Origin: Dasypus novemcinctus
Lineage: Eukaryota; Chordata; Mammalia; Cingulata; Dasypodidae
Direction of reading: 5' to 3'
Assembly (NCBI RefSeq): GCF_030445035.2
Contig: NC_080676.1
Location: forward strand, 11,198,940-11,262,939
DNA length: 64,000 bases
The stretch's first letter is position 1; each line of letters opens with the position of its first letter. Positions 30,083 to 45,829 of this stretch are shown here, in pieces. The notes under the pieces are model-generated. The model did not search any database. It had not been told where the DNA came from and saw nothing but the letters and a program-made list of their open reading frames with translations. Both the position numbers and the translations under genes were made by a program.

Positions 30083-30508
30083 TGTTTTTTTTTAAAGATT
30101 TATTTATTTATTTCTCTCCCCCCCCCCCCACCCCAGTTGTCTGGTCTCTGTTTTCTGTGTCTGTTTGTTGTGTGTTTTTCTTTGTTCGCTTCTGTTGTTG
30201 TCAGTGGCTCGGGAATCTGTATTTCTTTTTTGTTGCGTCCTCTTGCTGCGTCCACTCTCCATGTGTGTGGCGCCGTTCCTGGGCAGGCTGCACTTTATTT
30301 TGCACTGGGTGGCTCTCCTTACAGCGTGCACTCCTTGTGCGTGGGGCTCCCCTACGCGGGGACACCCCTACGTGCCACAGCACCCCTTGAGCGCATCAGC
30401 ACTGCGCATGGGCCAGCTCCACACAGGTCAAGGAGGCCCGGGGTTTGAATCACGGACCTCCTGTATGGTAGGTGGACGCTCTAACCACTGGGCCAAGTCC
30501 ACTTCCCA
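30083..30508 (-). mobile_element. DAS-type SINE (minus)
   Basis: Long DAS subtype flanked by a perfect 16-bp duplication, AGAACAAATCCTTTGT, at 30067-30082 and 30509-30524. T run at left, tRNA-like head at right. Confidence 0.96.
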
Positions 30509-30524
30509 AGAACAAATCCTTTGT

Positions 30525-32956
30525 GAAACAGTATTGCTACATACCTGATATGAACTAAAATTTTATACAACTTGTAAAATCACTATGAATTGGATTCAAA
30601 ACATATACCAGACTATAAGCACAAAATAAACATTGCTCCTAACTGTTCTTCTAAAAGTCACATTCAAGAATATGCTGTTCATGGTTTTTAATTTATCAAC
30701 TTATTTACTGTAAAAAATCTGCATTACTTTTAATTTTTACGGTTTCATTCACAGAAGTACAATTACAAATACATTGGGTTTTACACATTTGATAACACTA
30801 CGTTTTAAATTATCTTCACTGCAAAAGTTGAAATTTGTCCCTATTTATATTTCTAAATCCTGCAATTCAATTTGATCTTGTCTTGTATTTTTTATTTAAT
30901 ATATTTTTTTCTTTTTAATAATAAAACCTTCTGTTTCAAGCATCATTTGTAGTAATTCAGTTAGAACGTTACAACTGCCATACTCCAAGTTTGTTATAGA
31001 AATGTGGTTGAAAATCCTTATAGATTTTTGTAACAGCAAATAAAATTCTCCCACATTAATCAACTAACTGCAGATTTGGTTAATATAAAATTAAACACCA
31101 ACATTAATGCTCCCATTTCAGTGATGGCAAAATTTACCATCATATGCCACAAATTAAAATGTGATGCCAGTGACGAAATCATGGAATCACTTGTTCTTAA
31201 TAAATATTGTAACTTTTTCTCCAGTGTATTTTTCAAGAGTTTAACACAGTTGGCCAGAGTGAATTTGTTGCAAAGGACACAGGATTGCTCTGGTATTTTG
31301 TATACTAGTTCATTTTTAAATATTTCTGGTTAGGACAACCACATTGATTGCAAGACTGCGAGTGGGTTGTAACCTGCAGTTTGGAAAATACTGTTCTAGA
31401 ATGATAATAGTGGGTGAATGGTAGAGTTGGCAAAAGGTATATTCAGAATGGAAACAAGGTCCAGGTCCTATAGGGCTTTGTAGGCCACAATAAAGGTTTT
31501 GGCTTTCATTTTAGGTGTGATAGGAAGTCATGAGAATTGTAAGCTTGATATGATTTGAATTTTTAAAAGATCACTCTGGCTGCTGGGTGGAGAATGGATG
31601 GAAAGACTGAGGCTATAGCAGGACGCAGCAAACTATGGCCCACCAGCTAAATCTTCCCATCACCTGTTTTTTAAAGGCCTGTGAGGTAAAAATGGATTTT
31701 ATGTTTTAAATGGTTAGGAAAAAAAAGAAGAATATTTCAAAACATGAAAATTTTATGAAATTCAAGTTTCAGCACCCAAAAATAAAGCTTTTATTGAAAC
31801 ATTCAATCTCATATAGTATCGTCTATGATTGCTTTTGTGTTACTGAGGTAGAGTTGAGGAACAACAGAGATGGTATGACTTGCAAAGGCTAAAATATTTA
31901 CTATCTGGCCCTTTTCAGAAAGAATTTGCTGACCCCTGGGCTATAGGGTAAGCAACTATATCAGATAAGAAGCTATTGCAGGAGTCCAAAACAGAGCTCA
32001 TAGTGACTTGTTCTAGGAGTGGCAATGTACATGGAGAGAAGTAGATGTGTCTGGAAGATATTTTGGAAAGGGATCAAGACTTACTGTTGAAATGATATAT
32101 GAAATTGATTGGAAAAAGTCTCTTTTTCCTTCACTGAAAAAAAGAAAACCTTCTAACCAAAAAAAGTAAACAGATCATGTCTTATAATTTAAAGACAAAA
32201 TGTGTATAACTCTGAAAAACGACCTCATTTTAATGAAAAGCATTTTATATGTGCAGCATTAGCAGGCATTTTGAATTGTAATCCTTGCTCATTAGCTTCT
32301 TATCTATGTCAGTTTTAAATTTTCTAACCTCTTTTCACACATGAAATATCAAAGCTATTCTGGGATTTTAAGATATAGTACATTGTTTTAAATGGCTTGC
32401 AATTATAAAATTCTTTGGAATCTTTAGCAATAACTTAGTTTTGCTATAGGTTCTATAACTTATAGCCTGTGATTTTTTGTTTACATGAGTGTGTCATTTA
32501 TGGTGGAAAGGAACTTTTTATTATTTCTTAGAGATAAAAATGATTTCCTTGGCTTTGCCTTTTAGATATTTTTCCTGGTATAGCTCTATGACTGCAAAAT
32601 CAACTAAGTGGATATAGGCTTTGAAATTTTAAAACTGGAGTATCTGATAATTGCAATTACTTTTTAAACAGTACTCAACATTTTTAAAGTGCAGTAATTA
32701 TTTTTGTCCATTTGCTATACCTGGAATTTGTAGTATAAAGTTTTTTAAGAATTACTTTTTATAGTTCTTCAGACTTTTCTAGCAAAAAATATAACAAATA
32801 TCCATTTAAGTGAGCAGTTAAGCTTTCCAGAAAGTAAGTAAAATATCCAGGGTCCAAAAGTGAAGAAGAAACGGAAAAATAGAAGTATGTGAGCTGACAC
32901 TATAGATGCCCAGTGGGTGCTAGTGAGAGTTGCCGGTCTGAACAATTTGAGTTTTA
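30525..32956 (+). other. TRPC1: TRPC1 intron 1 segment with an old repeat split by a hAT element
   Basis: 31400-31610 and 31950-32090 are halves of one ancient repeat ('aaaagatcactctggctgctgggtggagaatgg', then 'aagctattgcaggagtcc') separated by the hAT insertion at 31619-31938. The remainder is AT-rich with no exon. The small open frame at 31076-31333 shows no recognisable domain. Confidence 0.6.
31619..31938 (+). mobile_element. Non-autonomous hAT-type DNA transposon
   Basis: Ends CAGGACGCAGCAAACTATGG and TTTGCTGACCCCTG, which are imperfect inverted termini. Flanked by a perfect 8-bp duplication, GGCTATAG, at 31611-31618 and 31939-31946. The body ('aaataaagcttttattgaaacattc', 'aggctaaaatatttactatctggccc') is a familiar mammalian hAT family. 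I do not name the subfamily. Confidence 0.85.
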
Positions 32957-32961
32957 ATGCC

Positions 32962-33560
32962 TGTTACCAGATTTTATTTAGGTTCTTGGCTATGTTGCAG
33001 AAATGCATTTCAAGAACACGCTGGGTGAGTTTGGCCAGTAATTTATTCAGGTAGGGAGGGAAGAGAAGTGGGAGAAAATAATGGATCAGGGGTCCCAGGT
33101 AGAGAGGAGGGGGCTGAAAAGTGATAAAAGAAGGCTGTTTTACAGACTACAATTCCCCATTACAGGTTATAAATCCCCAGGTTTACTTGCGTGGCCACAT
33201 GGCAGAGGAAAAATGACGAGAGCGGTGTGCAGAGGGCAGAAACAGGTCCAGAGGCAAGAGAGCTGAGAGTAGAGCGCTTGGCTTTTTGAACTGTTAATTA
33301 TTCCACCCTTTTGCTAATGGCCGGGGAGGGGTTCCAGCAGTTTGCTATTTTGAATGATTACCTCACCCATCAATTCCCCATGAGGGCACAATGATAAAGT
33401 CCCTAGGGAAACTTCGGAGCTTCTCCTGGCTTCCAGAAGAAGTTTTTGTTCTGAATAGCAGAATTTTGGGGGTGGGGTCTTCCAGCAGCCATCTTGGGGG
33501 TTACTGATGTTCACATGGACTTCTTGCCAGGTTCCAGACCCATCTTACTAGCCTGCTTCA
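32962..33560 (-). mobile_element. ERV 3' LTR (minus-strand provirus)
   Basis: A roughly 599 bp direct repeat of 38568-39160. Read on the minus strand it starts TGAAGCAGGC and ends GGTAACA, with AATAAA near its 3' end. It is preceded on the minus strand by a purine tract (CTGAGGGGGATA, + 33561-33572), the plus-strand primer for retroviral synthesis, so this is the 3' LTR of an element read right to left. The left flank ATGCC (32957-32961) is repeated after the other LTR. Confidence 0.9.
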
Positions 33561-36500
33561 TATCCCCCTCAGGTTTACACCTTTAATCTTGAAGGGGTTC
33601 TGAAAAGAAATGATCTTTTTTCTGTAGCTACTTCCTGCTGGTTAGGGGCAGTAGGCTCTACCTGATAAGATATAAAACCCTGCTACTGTATCTTGGAGGA
33701 AGATGGATCTGGCATTCAGTGTGAAGCTGGATGAAGTCTTTATATGGCTAACAAGATGTTGATTCTGGAAGGAATAAATTTAATTAGAATTTTGAGAATA
33801 TATGGTCCCACTAAGAGGACCCTGGAACACAGAAGTAGAAAAGGTCAGGTGCCTGCAAAGTCTGCATTTTTCCAAAGTTGATGGGAAACAGTATTCTCCC
33901 TTGGGTTATTTTATGCTGTTGGTTAACTCTAGAAATTGTAATAGACAATGGGTTTAGGTATGTATTTTCAAATTCAGTTTTTATGGTAGGAAAGAATGAG
34001 AAGAGGCATTTTCCTTTTCAGTTAAGTTGAAGGAGATGAAAACAGAGAAGGTTTCTAAAAGGGAAGTCTGGTTTGTTTTCCCCCTAGCAATAGGCACTTG
34101 GGCTAGAGTTAGAGGAAACAGCTGACTTTGACATAGACACTACTTAGCTTCATTTCTTAAAGAGGTATTTTAGGCCATCCATTGACTGGCATTTGTACAT
34201 CCTGTCAGGTGCTTCTGGTGAACTGGCACTTTCTTGGGTAGCTGGCTTCATTCAGGATTAATGCAGCTTAGATTTAAGTTTCATGTTTGCAATACCATAC
34301 ATGTTATTTCTCCATGGGAGCAGGCCATAATGCCAATTGTGTTTAAGTTTTACTCACAGTGCTCTCGTGATCGTTGCTTGGTTTGGTGTGTCCTTTACAC
34401 AGTGAGTAAGCTGCAGTACCGTTGACTCTAGAGAGAGGCTAGGAAAGTAATTTTCAGTATTTTACCAGCCTGGTACATAGCACTGTTTGGCACTGTGAAA
34501 CAGTGCCAGTCTGGAGACGATATCCTTTGTACATTTGGCTGTATTGAGCCATCGTTGGCTGCTGCAGGAGTTTGAAACTGCAATGTAGTTTTCGTCAACT
34601 TCAGGAGCACAACCAAAGGTGTAGTAGATGCCTTTTATTGTTTTAGGGGTTAGTGATCAACCTAGCCAATAACTTAAATGGAGAGGCAAACTGCAATGTA
34701 TTGAAGGCCTGGTTTCAGTGCACAAGAGAGTTTGACAATGCTGACGTTTATCTCTTGATTTTTTAAAAAGATTTATTTTTATTTATTTCTCTCCACTTCC
34801 CTGCCCCCCTCCCAGTTGTCTGCTCTCAGTGTCCCATTTGCTGTGTGTTCTTCTGTGTCCGCTTGTATTCTCGTCAGCAGCACCCAGAATCTGTGTCTCT
34901 TTTTGTTGTGTCATCTTGCTGTGTCAGCTCTCCATGTATGCGGCGCCACCCTGGGCAGGCTGCACTTTTTGTGCACTGGGCGGCTCTCCTTATGGGGTGC
35001 ACTCCTTGTGCGTGGGCTCCCCTATGCAGGGGACACCCCTGCGTGACACGGCACTCCTTGTGTGCATCAGCTCTGTGTGTGGGCCAGCTCATCACAAGGG
35101 TCAGGAGGCCCTGGGTTTGAACCTTGGACCTCCCATGTGGTAGGCAGATGCTCTATCCGTTGGGCCAAATCTGCTTCTCTCTCTTGATTTTTATATACCT
35201 TTTAAACATTACCAAGGCAATGTGTTACATATCAAATGAACTTTTTAGTACTTTGCTTTTTACTTCTACACTTTTACCATGAAGACATTATTTAGCAGGT
35301 GTTTTACTTTAGCAGCAGAGGAAAATCTATTTTTTCCATTTTTAAAATGAAAACTGAAGATTCCCAATGGAATCAAGGTTTACCACCACTTGAATATACA
35401 CATTGACGTGAATTTCAGACAGGTTTCATTGCTATGAGGTTATTTTTTGCTGTTAACATCAATTTAGGTTTTTAGTTAATAATGGCTTCTTAGAACTAGC
35501 CATTTAAACACTTTAGTTTGGAAAATGTTTTTGCAAACTCTTTATAATTGACTACAACCATATAGGCTGGTTAATTTACCTTAAGATAAGCTTATTAAAT
35601 TACAGTTAGCAACCAATGAAATTTACTTTATCCATTTAAAAGAGGGCAGATCTACATTTCTTTAACTTAATTTCATTAGATATGAACTTAGAATTTTCAT
35701 TGGTTAATTTGATATTATCATCCTGTTGTATGAAATTATACATATAATAGGCAGACATGAGTAGTTTGACACCAAAACACAACTTAAAGTTACTTAAAAC
35801 TTTCATTCTTTTACAAAACAAGTTCATCTGTAAAGCAACATTTGAAAGATCTCCTGAAGGCTTTTTCTTTAATTTGCACTATGACCATGTAGTTTTGCAT
35901 AAGAATTTTGTTTCTTAATTAATGGCTTCTAACCAAAATGTTCCCAGTGCTTTAATATAATTTTCTTTTTCTTCAGAACTTTGTATTTTACTTTGACTTT
36001 AGCAGACTTTGCATGAGCAAGACTAATTATTTGTATATTCACTGAGGTGATCAAAACTTCAGGGAAAGTGGTTTCTCTCTTGAATTGCCACTTTTAGGAA
36101 CCCCAACAGTCAAGGCAGGAGGCCTCTTTCACTTCCCATTCCTGAGAGATAACAGGACTCTGGCGGCTGCTGGACTAGAAGAGTGGATGTTCCACCCTGA
36201 GGGTTAAGAATTCCACCAGGCAGCAATTGAGTTTACACTTGGAGCCATGAGAGAAAGTAGGGTTACTCATACCAGTTAGACAGTAGACAGGGATGTTTCA
36301 AATTTGCTTTCTCCTGAGCCATAGGGGCAGAAGCTATTATGAAATAACCATAAGCAAAGGCAAGGGGCGAGTCTAGGCTTGAAGTGACCATAAATGAAGA
36401 TAAGGTCAGTTTAGAATTTATACTTACAGTAGTAGGTTTAGGCTAAATTGACCCAATTATAATTCAGTTATTATCCTTCTGCTGCTTTGTAATATAAAGA

Positions 36501-38567
36501 TATTTGTAAATGATCTTAACTCTTAGTCAGTTTCTAGGAAGTTTTTACTTTAAGGTGAACTGGGTACCTTTATTAACTAAGCCACAAGAATTTTATCAGT
36601 ATCAACTTTGTGAAGTTTCTCTGCTTTTCCAGCAATTAAATAAGTTCCACGTGTCATTTATGCATTAAATCTGCTCACAAGACAGTATTGACATTTAAAG
36701 ACTCATTTTTAGCTTACCTTTCACCATTACTTAATTTATAACAGGTGAACCCCAAATCTGATTTCCTAGGCACAAGCAAACTGACAAAGTTAAACAGATT
36801 CAAAGTTGAATACAAGGTTATGCACAAATTAAAACAGGAGAGAATTTTATACTTTTAGCATCTCTAGGAACTCTTCGAGGTCAATTGATGGCACATAAGG
36901 TTTCTTAGTTTCCAGGAGAAGTTTAATAACCTGTTTGGATCTTGATCTCTATTCACAATCTTTATAGGCACAACTGAGTTTAAACTGGGAAGTTTGAGGT
37001 TTATTTCCTTGTTTCTTTAAGCAGACACGACATGAGATTTCTGGGCCTCAGATCTGTCTGTTCTCTTTTTTACACTGGTTTAACTGGAATTCAGGGTTCC
37101 GTACAGAGGCTACTCTTGGCTATACTGTGGTCATGTGGACCAGCAGTAGCAGAATTTCCTGACTTCTAAGGGACTACTATGGGAAGTTTGCTGGTATGTT
37201 AGAGACCGCCCATTATTCTAGGAAGAATGAAGAAGCATCTTTTAGTCAACCATTCTGGCATCCCAGAGTCTGAGTCTGACTGCAACCGTTTGGAGCTGAA
37301 TTTCAATGTTCAGCGCTTAACTGGCCCACAAACGTCCTTGTGAGTCAGTCTTGGGAGTATTTGATTTCGGATATCAGATCAATGAGCCCAAGCTGAATTA
37401 GTGAGAGATTGAGCAGTGGCCCCAAATCAAAGCATGTTTGTCCCAGGGGATATTTGGCTGCTGTCTGAATGAATGGGCCCAGGTAATGGGGGCCATTCAG
37501 TTTCCTGCTCTGGTTCTTAGCACCCCTGACCATTACAGGGTCCAAAACTGACTGACCCAAACAGAAGTTCCTGAGTTAAACCTCAGGAGATGTTTGCCTG
37601 CTCTCTGATTCTTGCCACCCCAGGGAATCATAGAGCCCCTGCTGCTGGGCGTTCCTGGGGCCACCTGGACTTGGGAGACAGGCTGAATCGATTTCAACCT
37701 GAAGCTGCCAAACCAAATAGTGCTTCTTCCTCCTGTCCTTCCAGAAGTCTTAGATGCAGTCTTAGTTCTGTGACTTTACTGTCTAGGAGTTTCCCAGTTA
37801 AACGAGCCCTCAAAAGACCATTAAGTGATTTGAGATTAATTGTTCTAGTTACCAGGCTTTGGGGCCCTATGGCAATAGTTGCTTTGCTAGACAAAGGCAC
37901 TTTCCCAGTTTCACAGTTTTTAAAACATTCCAGAGCATTCTAATACAAACCTGCAAAGAGATATTCAGTAGCAGGAAGTAGAAAGGTAAAACATGGGTAA
38001 GGATAAATTATGCAAAGATATCCTGGCCTGTGACACCCCTGGGGAAGGGAACTCTCATGGCATCCATTTTGGCTCTTCCTGCAGCCTTCCTACTTCATTC
38101 CGCAGGTGGTTGGGTGTGGTTAGATAGGAAAGCTTCTTGCAAAGGCGTGGACCCAGTGGGAGGAGCGTGCCCTCAGTCTCTGCCATTGCCATGCTCCCCC
38201 TAGGGGAGAGGGCAGGAGAAGGCAATGGCAGGCAGGCCCAGGAACAAAGTCTCTGGCTGTTAAAATGGCTTGAAAAAGTAGCTTCGGAGGGCCCAGTGCT
38301 CTGCCGGGGAACCTCTGTCTTGGCTGGGCCATGATTTAAGCTACTGCTGTATGACCCAGTCATCCTGGGTGGGGTCAGGTTTCATAAGCCTGGGCGCACA
38401 GTGTGGATGCAGAGAATTCCCGAGTCCCAGTCCCTTCCCTCCCAGGATTATGTCTTTTGGGGGCTTGTAGGCAAACCCGCTTAAAATAGAGAACCAAAGG
38501 AAGGCATTAAACAAACTGTAGGCCATGGTTTCACTCACCAACAAACTCCTGGCTGGCTCACCAAATA
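33561..38567 (-). mobile_element. ERV internal region, degenerate, no intact gag/pol/env
   Basis: About 5.0 kb between two LTRs, including a 0.4 kb SINE. On the minus strand, two or three bases inside the 5' LTR, lies a TTGGTGAGCC-type stretch (+ 38547-38565) in the position and style of a tRNA primer-binding site. A short minus frame at 37345-37560 starts Met-Gly-Gln, as many Gag proteins do, but it is 71 codons and I would not call it gag on that alone. No polymerase or envelope motif is readable; the interior is shorter than an autonomous retrovirus and broken throughout. Confidence 0.7.
34764..35179 (-). mobile_element. DAS-type SINE (minus) inside the ERV
   Basis: Flanked by TCTCTTGATTTTT at 34751-34763 and 35180-35192, a perfect 13-bp duplication. 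The tRNA-like head is at the right. The SINE is younger than the retrovirus. Confidence 0.95.
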
Positions 38568-39160
38568 TGTTACTGGATTTTATTTAGGTTCTTGGCTATG
38601 CTGCAGAAATGAATTTCAAGAGCACACCGGGTGAGTTTGGCCAGTAATTTTTTCAGGTAGGGAGGGAAGAGAAATAGGAGAAAATAACAGATCAGGGGTC
38701 CCAGGTAGAGAGGAAGGGATTGAAAAGTGATAAAGAAGGCTGATTTACAGACTACAATTCCCCATCACAGGTTATAAATCCCCAGGTTTACTTGTGTGGC
38801 CATATGGCAGAGGAAAAATGGTGAGAGTGGCGCGCAGAGGGCAGGAACAGGTCCAGAGGCAAGAGAGCTGAGAGTGAGAGCGCTTGGTCAGGCCCTGCTT
38901 AGCTTTTTGAACTTAATTATTCCACCCCTTTGCTAATAATGGCTGGGGAGGGGTTCCAGCTGGTTGCTGTTTTGAATGATTACTCCACCCATCAATTCCC
39001 CATGAGGACCCAATGATAACGTCCCTAGGGGTTTCTGGCGTCCAGAAGTTTTTTGTTCTGAATAGCAGAATTTTGGGGGTGGGGGTTATTGACATCCACA
39101 TGGGCTTCTTGCCAGGTTCCAGATCCATCTACTTTTTCCCTATCTTACTAGCCTGCTTTA
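38568..39160 (-). mobile_element. ERV 5' LTR (minus-strand provirus)
   Basis: The second LTR copy, about 593 bp, close to 32962-33560 but with several indels and substitutions. For example, there is an extra ACTTTTTCCCTATCTTA-like insertion near its right end, and the outer TG has become TA. The right flank ATGCC at 39161-39165 matches 32957-32961, a 5-bp target duplication. On the minus strand it carries a TTATAAC-type region and AATAAA. Confidence 0.9.
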
Positions 39161-39165
39161 ATGCC

Positions 39166-42248
<3,083 letters not shown>

Positions 42249-42298
42249 TAGATAATTTTATTCAGTTGCTTCTAAGTACTATTAGATATGCCATTTTT

Positions 42299-42363
42299 CT
42301 TCTATTTTTCCTCCCTCCTCCCTTCCCTCCCCCCCTCCTCCCTCTTTTCCTTTCCTTTCTATC
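42299..42363 (+). repeat. Polypyrimidine (C/T) tract after TRPC1 exon 2
   Basis: Almost uninterrupted C and T for about 65 bases, starting 60 bases after the exon 2 donor. It contains a C6 run and several CCTCC units, so it could bind PTB or PCBP proteins if accessible in the pre-mRNA. Confidence 0.75.
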
Positions 42364-44340
42364 TTGCTTGTTCTTTTTCACCTTTTACTTGCTTTTGAGT
42401 CACTTTAAAAGTTTCTGAAACAAACCAAAAACCTTTTTTTGGAAAAAAGTATCTTATTTTGAATTGATTTAACTCTTCCTCCGGACCTTCACTCTTACAT
42501 CTTATTTTTATGTTTTACAACATCTGGTAGAGGTAAATTATGATGACTTATTAAAGATGACTGCTTGTCTTACCTATATTATTACTATTTTTTTTTTTTA
42601 TATCTAAAAGGTAGTACCAGTGCTCATGGGAGTATCAGGGAAATGTATTTTTCTGTGGTTCAGCATTATTTACAGTCATAAGAACAAATTGCTACTGACT
42701 TAAAAGCAGTTTTCAATTTGACTTTGCTTTTCTCCTAAGTTTTATTAACTTTTCTTTTTTGTTTAAAATTTAATGTTTGCTTAGACAAAGGTGAATACTT
42801 TTTTTTTCTAATCGGTAAGACAGACTGTTCTGTTTATCTTTGTATCAGTTCAGGTGGAAACAGTCATGCATGTAAATCTTGCAAGAGTTCAGTCAAAAGA
42901 TTCTGAACAAAATTCATAATATTATTTCCATTTCCTTCTTGGTTTGCTTCTGATGGGACTTAACACATAAATTCTGTTGAGACTTTTTTCCCCTTCAAGT
43001 GGTATGATTGCTTTGTTGTGACTTTAAATTAATGAGGCTTTTTTTCCTTTGGAGTGGTATTAGGAAGCACAGCAGCTATACTACACCTATATAGTGGTAA
43101 TTTTTTTAGTATAAGTAGGTTAGTTCTATGTACACATATACGTTTCTGTTGTACATATATATTATAGCATATGGTACTGTCTCCATGTGTATATACCTAT
43201 AGTAGAAAAAGAGTATTGCTTATCCAGCAACCTCAGCTATCCAGAATGCAACTGACAACCAGAAAGTAAAAAAAAAAACAAAACCTATGAGCAGCCAAAG
43301 TAGCTGTCATTACAGTCTCCAAAGTAAGTTTATGTTTCAGAGAACTTCTGGAGCCCTTCTTCAATGTCTGTTTTTTCTCATTTTGGATTCCATTTTTAAC
43401 AAACTTATTTACTTACTGTTCCAACCCGTGGAGAATGAGAGGGGCAGCAGAAAGGGCATGAGGACTGCAGTAGAATAAATTGAGTAGGAGTAATACCTTT
43501 GACACTATTTAGTAAAGAGATCAATAGCATTATACATCTAATTATTTTGGAGGGAGATATATATTAGAATGGTAATTAATATTTATAACAATGACCCAGA
43601 GTCAGTAAGGAAAAGTTAAATTATATTCAGTCCTATTGTTTTAGAAGAAAGAATAATATATAGTACTTCTGAAGACAGAAAACGTTCATCAAAGTAGTTA
43701 AAATTTTTTAAGTTGAACACTTAAAGACATAAGCTTCAGTTATCTAGAAAAGAAGTTTGTAAAGAAAAGTCTCTGATGATTCTGGATAAATGAGGTACTA
43801 ATGTATAATCTTTTTTGTCTTTTTTCATATATAGTTCTATGTGTATATAATAATAAGAGCTCTGTAATATACATGGTTCTTTCACATATTTGATCACATT
43901 TGAACATCATAGCTACCCTATATATATAGATGTTACATTTCATAGATTAAAAAAACTGAGGCTCATAGACATTAACAAATTGCCCAAAGCTCTAAAGTCA
44001 GTAAGAGCAAAACTAAGATTTGAACTTTGGTCTTCTGACTACAAATCCCATGCTCTTTCCAATTCACTGTTCTCTGTCTCAGGTTGCTTATGTGTTTTAT
44101 ATCAATCAACAAATGTTTAAAACCTTCTATTGAGTGTGATTGTAGAAATGAATAAGTAAAATTTTATGGGTTCTGCCTTAAAGGATCTTAAAATTAATTG
44201 GACAATTAAAGTGCATATGAATTACAAGTTAATTAAATAATACAAAGGTACATTAGATAAACAGTGATGGATAATAATGCATGACGTTGTATAGTGCTTT
44301 GAGGTTTATAATATGCTTTCATGTATTTTATCTTGTTTTA
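42364..44340 (+). other. TRPC1: TRPC1 intron 2, left part
   Basis: AT-rich intron. 43900-44080 has MIR-like text ('aaaactgaggctcatagacattaac', 'aagatttgaactttggtcttctgac'). No exon seen. Confidence 0.65.
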
Positions 44341-44346
44341 TGCTAG

Positions 44347-44571
44347 CAGTTCTCAATCAGGTGATTTTGTCTCCCAGGGGACATTTGGAAGTATCTGGAA
44401 ACATTTTTGGTTGTCACAACTGGGAGGTGGGAGCTGGTACTTAGCATCTAGTGGGCAGAGGCCAGGGTTGCCGCTAAACAATCTACAATGCACAGAACAG
44501 CCCCCACAACAAAGAATTATCTGGTCCAAAATGTAAATGGTTCTATAGTTGAGAAACACTGATACTTAAAA
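44347..44571 (+). mobile_element. MER5A-type hAT-Charlie element
   Basis: Starts CAGTTCTCAATCAG and ends GTTGAGAAACACTG. The body contains 'ccaggggacatttgg', 'ttggttgtcacaactgggagg' and 'acagcccccacaacaaagaattatctgg', which is MER5A wording. No exact 8-bp duplication remains. Confidence 0.88.
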
Positions 44572-44694
44572 TTTTGCCATATATATGTTAGAAACAGAGA
44601 AAAGGGCAAGATCACTATGGATTGGAGCTTTCAAGAAGGGTTTCATGAACTAGAGGTCAGTTGAACACAGCCTTGAAATACTAGTAATTGCTAA

Positions 44695-44910
44695 TGCTTA
44701 ATAGTGCTATTCTGTGCCAGGACTTTTACATATATTCACTTCCTTTATCCTCCACAATAGCGCTATGAGTTAAGTACTGTTATTAACCCCATTTTATAAA
44801 GGAGGAAACTAAGGCACAGAAAGATTAAGTAACTTGTTCAAAGTCACTCCATAAATGGAAGACCTGCAATCTGAACCTAGATTCTGGCTCCAAACTTATG
44901 CTCTTACCTA
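44695..44910. repeat. MIR-family SINE fragment
   Basis: Reads 'cctccacaatagcgctatgagttaagtactg' and 'aaaggaggaaactaaggcacagaaagattaagtaacttg', a standard MIR in inverse layout. Confidence 0.8.
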
Positions 44911-45104
44911 CTGTCCTCTCAAAATTGTATAGCCAGGTAGAGAGAACAGGGATGTGGAGAAGGATGCAAAGGCATATACAATGTATATTCTCAGGATAGT
45001 GAATTGACTTTTAAACAAAGAGTAGTAGAAAATAGGAAAAATGACTAAGACTAATGAAAAGGGCCATGAATACCATGCAAAGGAATTTGGGTTTTATATG
45101 ATAG

Positions 45105-45530
45105 AGTTTTTTTGTTGTTGTTTGTTTTTTAATTATTTATTTCTTTCCCCTTCCCCCACCCTCCCAGTTGTCTGCTTTCTGTGTCCATTCGCTGTGTGTT
45201 CTACTGTGACCGCTTCTATCCTTATCAGCGGCACTGGGAATCTGTGTTTCTTTTTGTTGCATCATCTTGTTGTGTCAGCTCTCCATATGTGCGGCACCAT
45301 TCCTGGGCGGGCTGCACTTTCTTTTGCGCTGGGTCTCCTTACGGGGTGCACTCCTTGCACTTGGGGCTCCCCTATGCGGGGGACACCCCCATGTGGCAGG
45401 ACACTCCTTGCGCGCATCAGCACTGCACATGGACCAGCTCCACACCGGTCAAGGAGGCCTGGGGTTTGAACCGCGGACCTCCCATGTGGTAGGCGGACAC
45501 CCTGTCCATTGGTCCAAGTCCGCTTCCCTG
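45105..45530 (-). mobile_element. DAS-type SINE (minus)
   Basis: Long subtype. The flanks TATGATAG at 45097-45104 and 45531-45538 form a short duplication. T-rich tail at left (TTTTTTTGTTGTTG), tRNA-like head at right. Confidence 0.92.
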
Positions 45531-45829
45531 TATGATAGGTTTTTGAGAAAGGTCATGATATGTGTCCAGTGGCATTTTAGAAAGATGACTCTGGTGGCTA
45601 TGTTCAGAATAGATTGGGGAATAGAGGGTGGGGAAGACCATAGCCTGAGTGAACAGTTTTCCTAGTAATCTAGATATGAAAACGTTAAGGCCTGAACTGG
45701 AATGATGGCAGTAAGAATGGAAAAAGTAACAGATGTGCGAGAAGTTATAAAGCCCAAATTCACAGAACTTAGTGACTGTTTGTATTTGGGAAGGGAAATT
45801 GAGAAAAAGGGAATAAAAAATGATTTAGA

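Noticed and set aside
37590..37943. 117-codon + strand open frame inside the provirus
   Set aside because: The provirus is on the minus strand by LTR polarity, primer site and purine tract, and no retroviral or host domain is visible in this frame.
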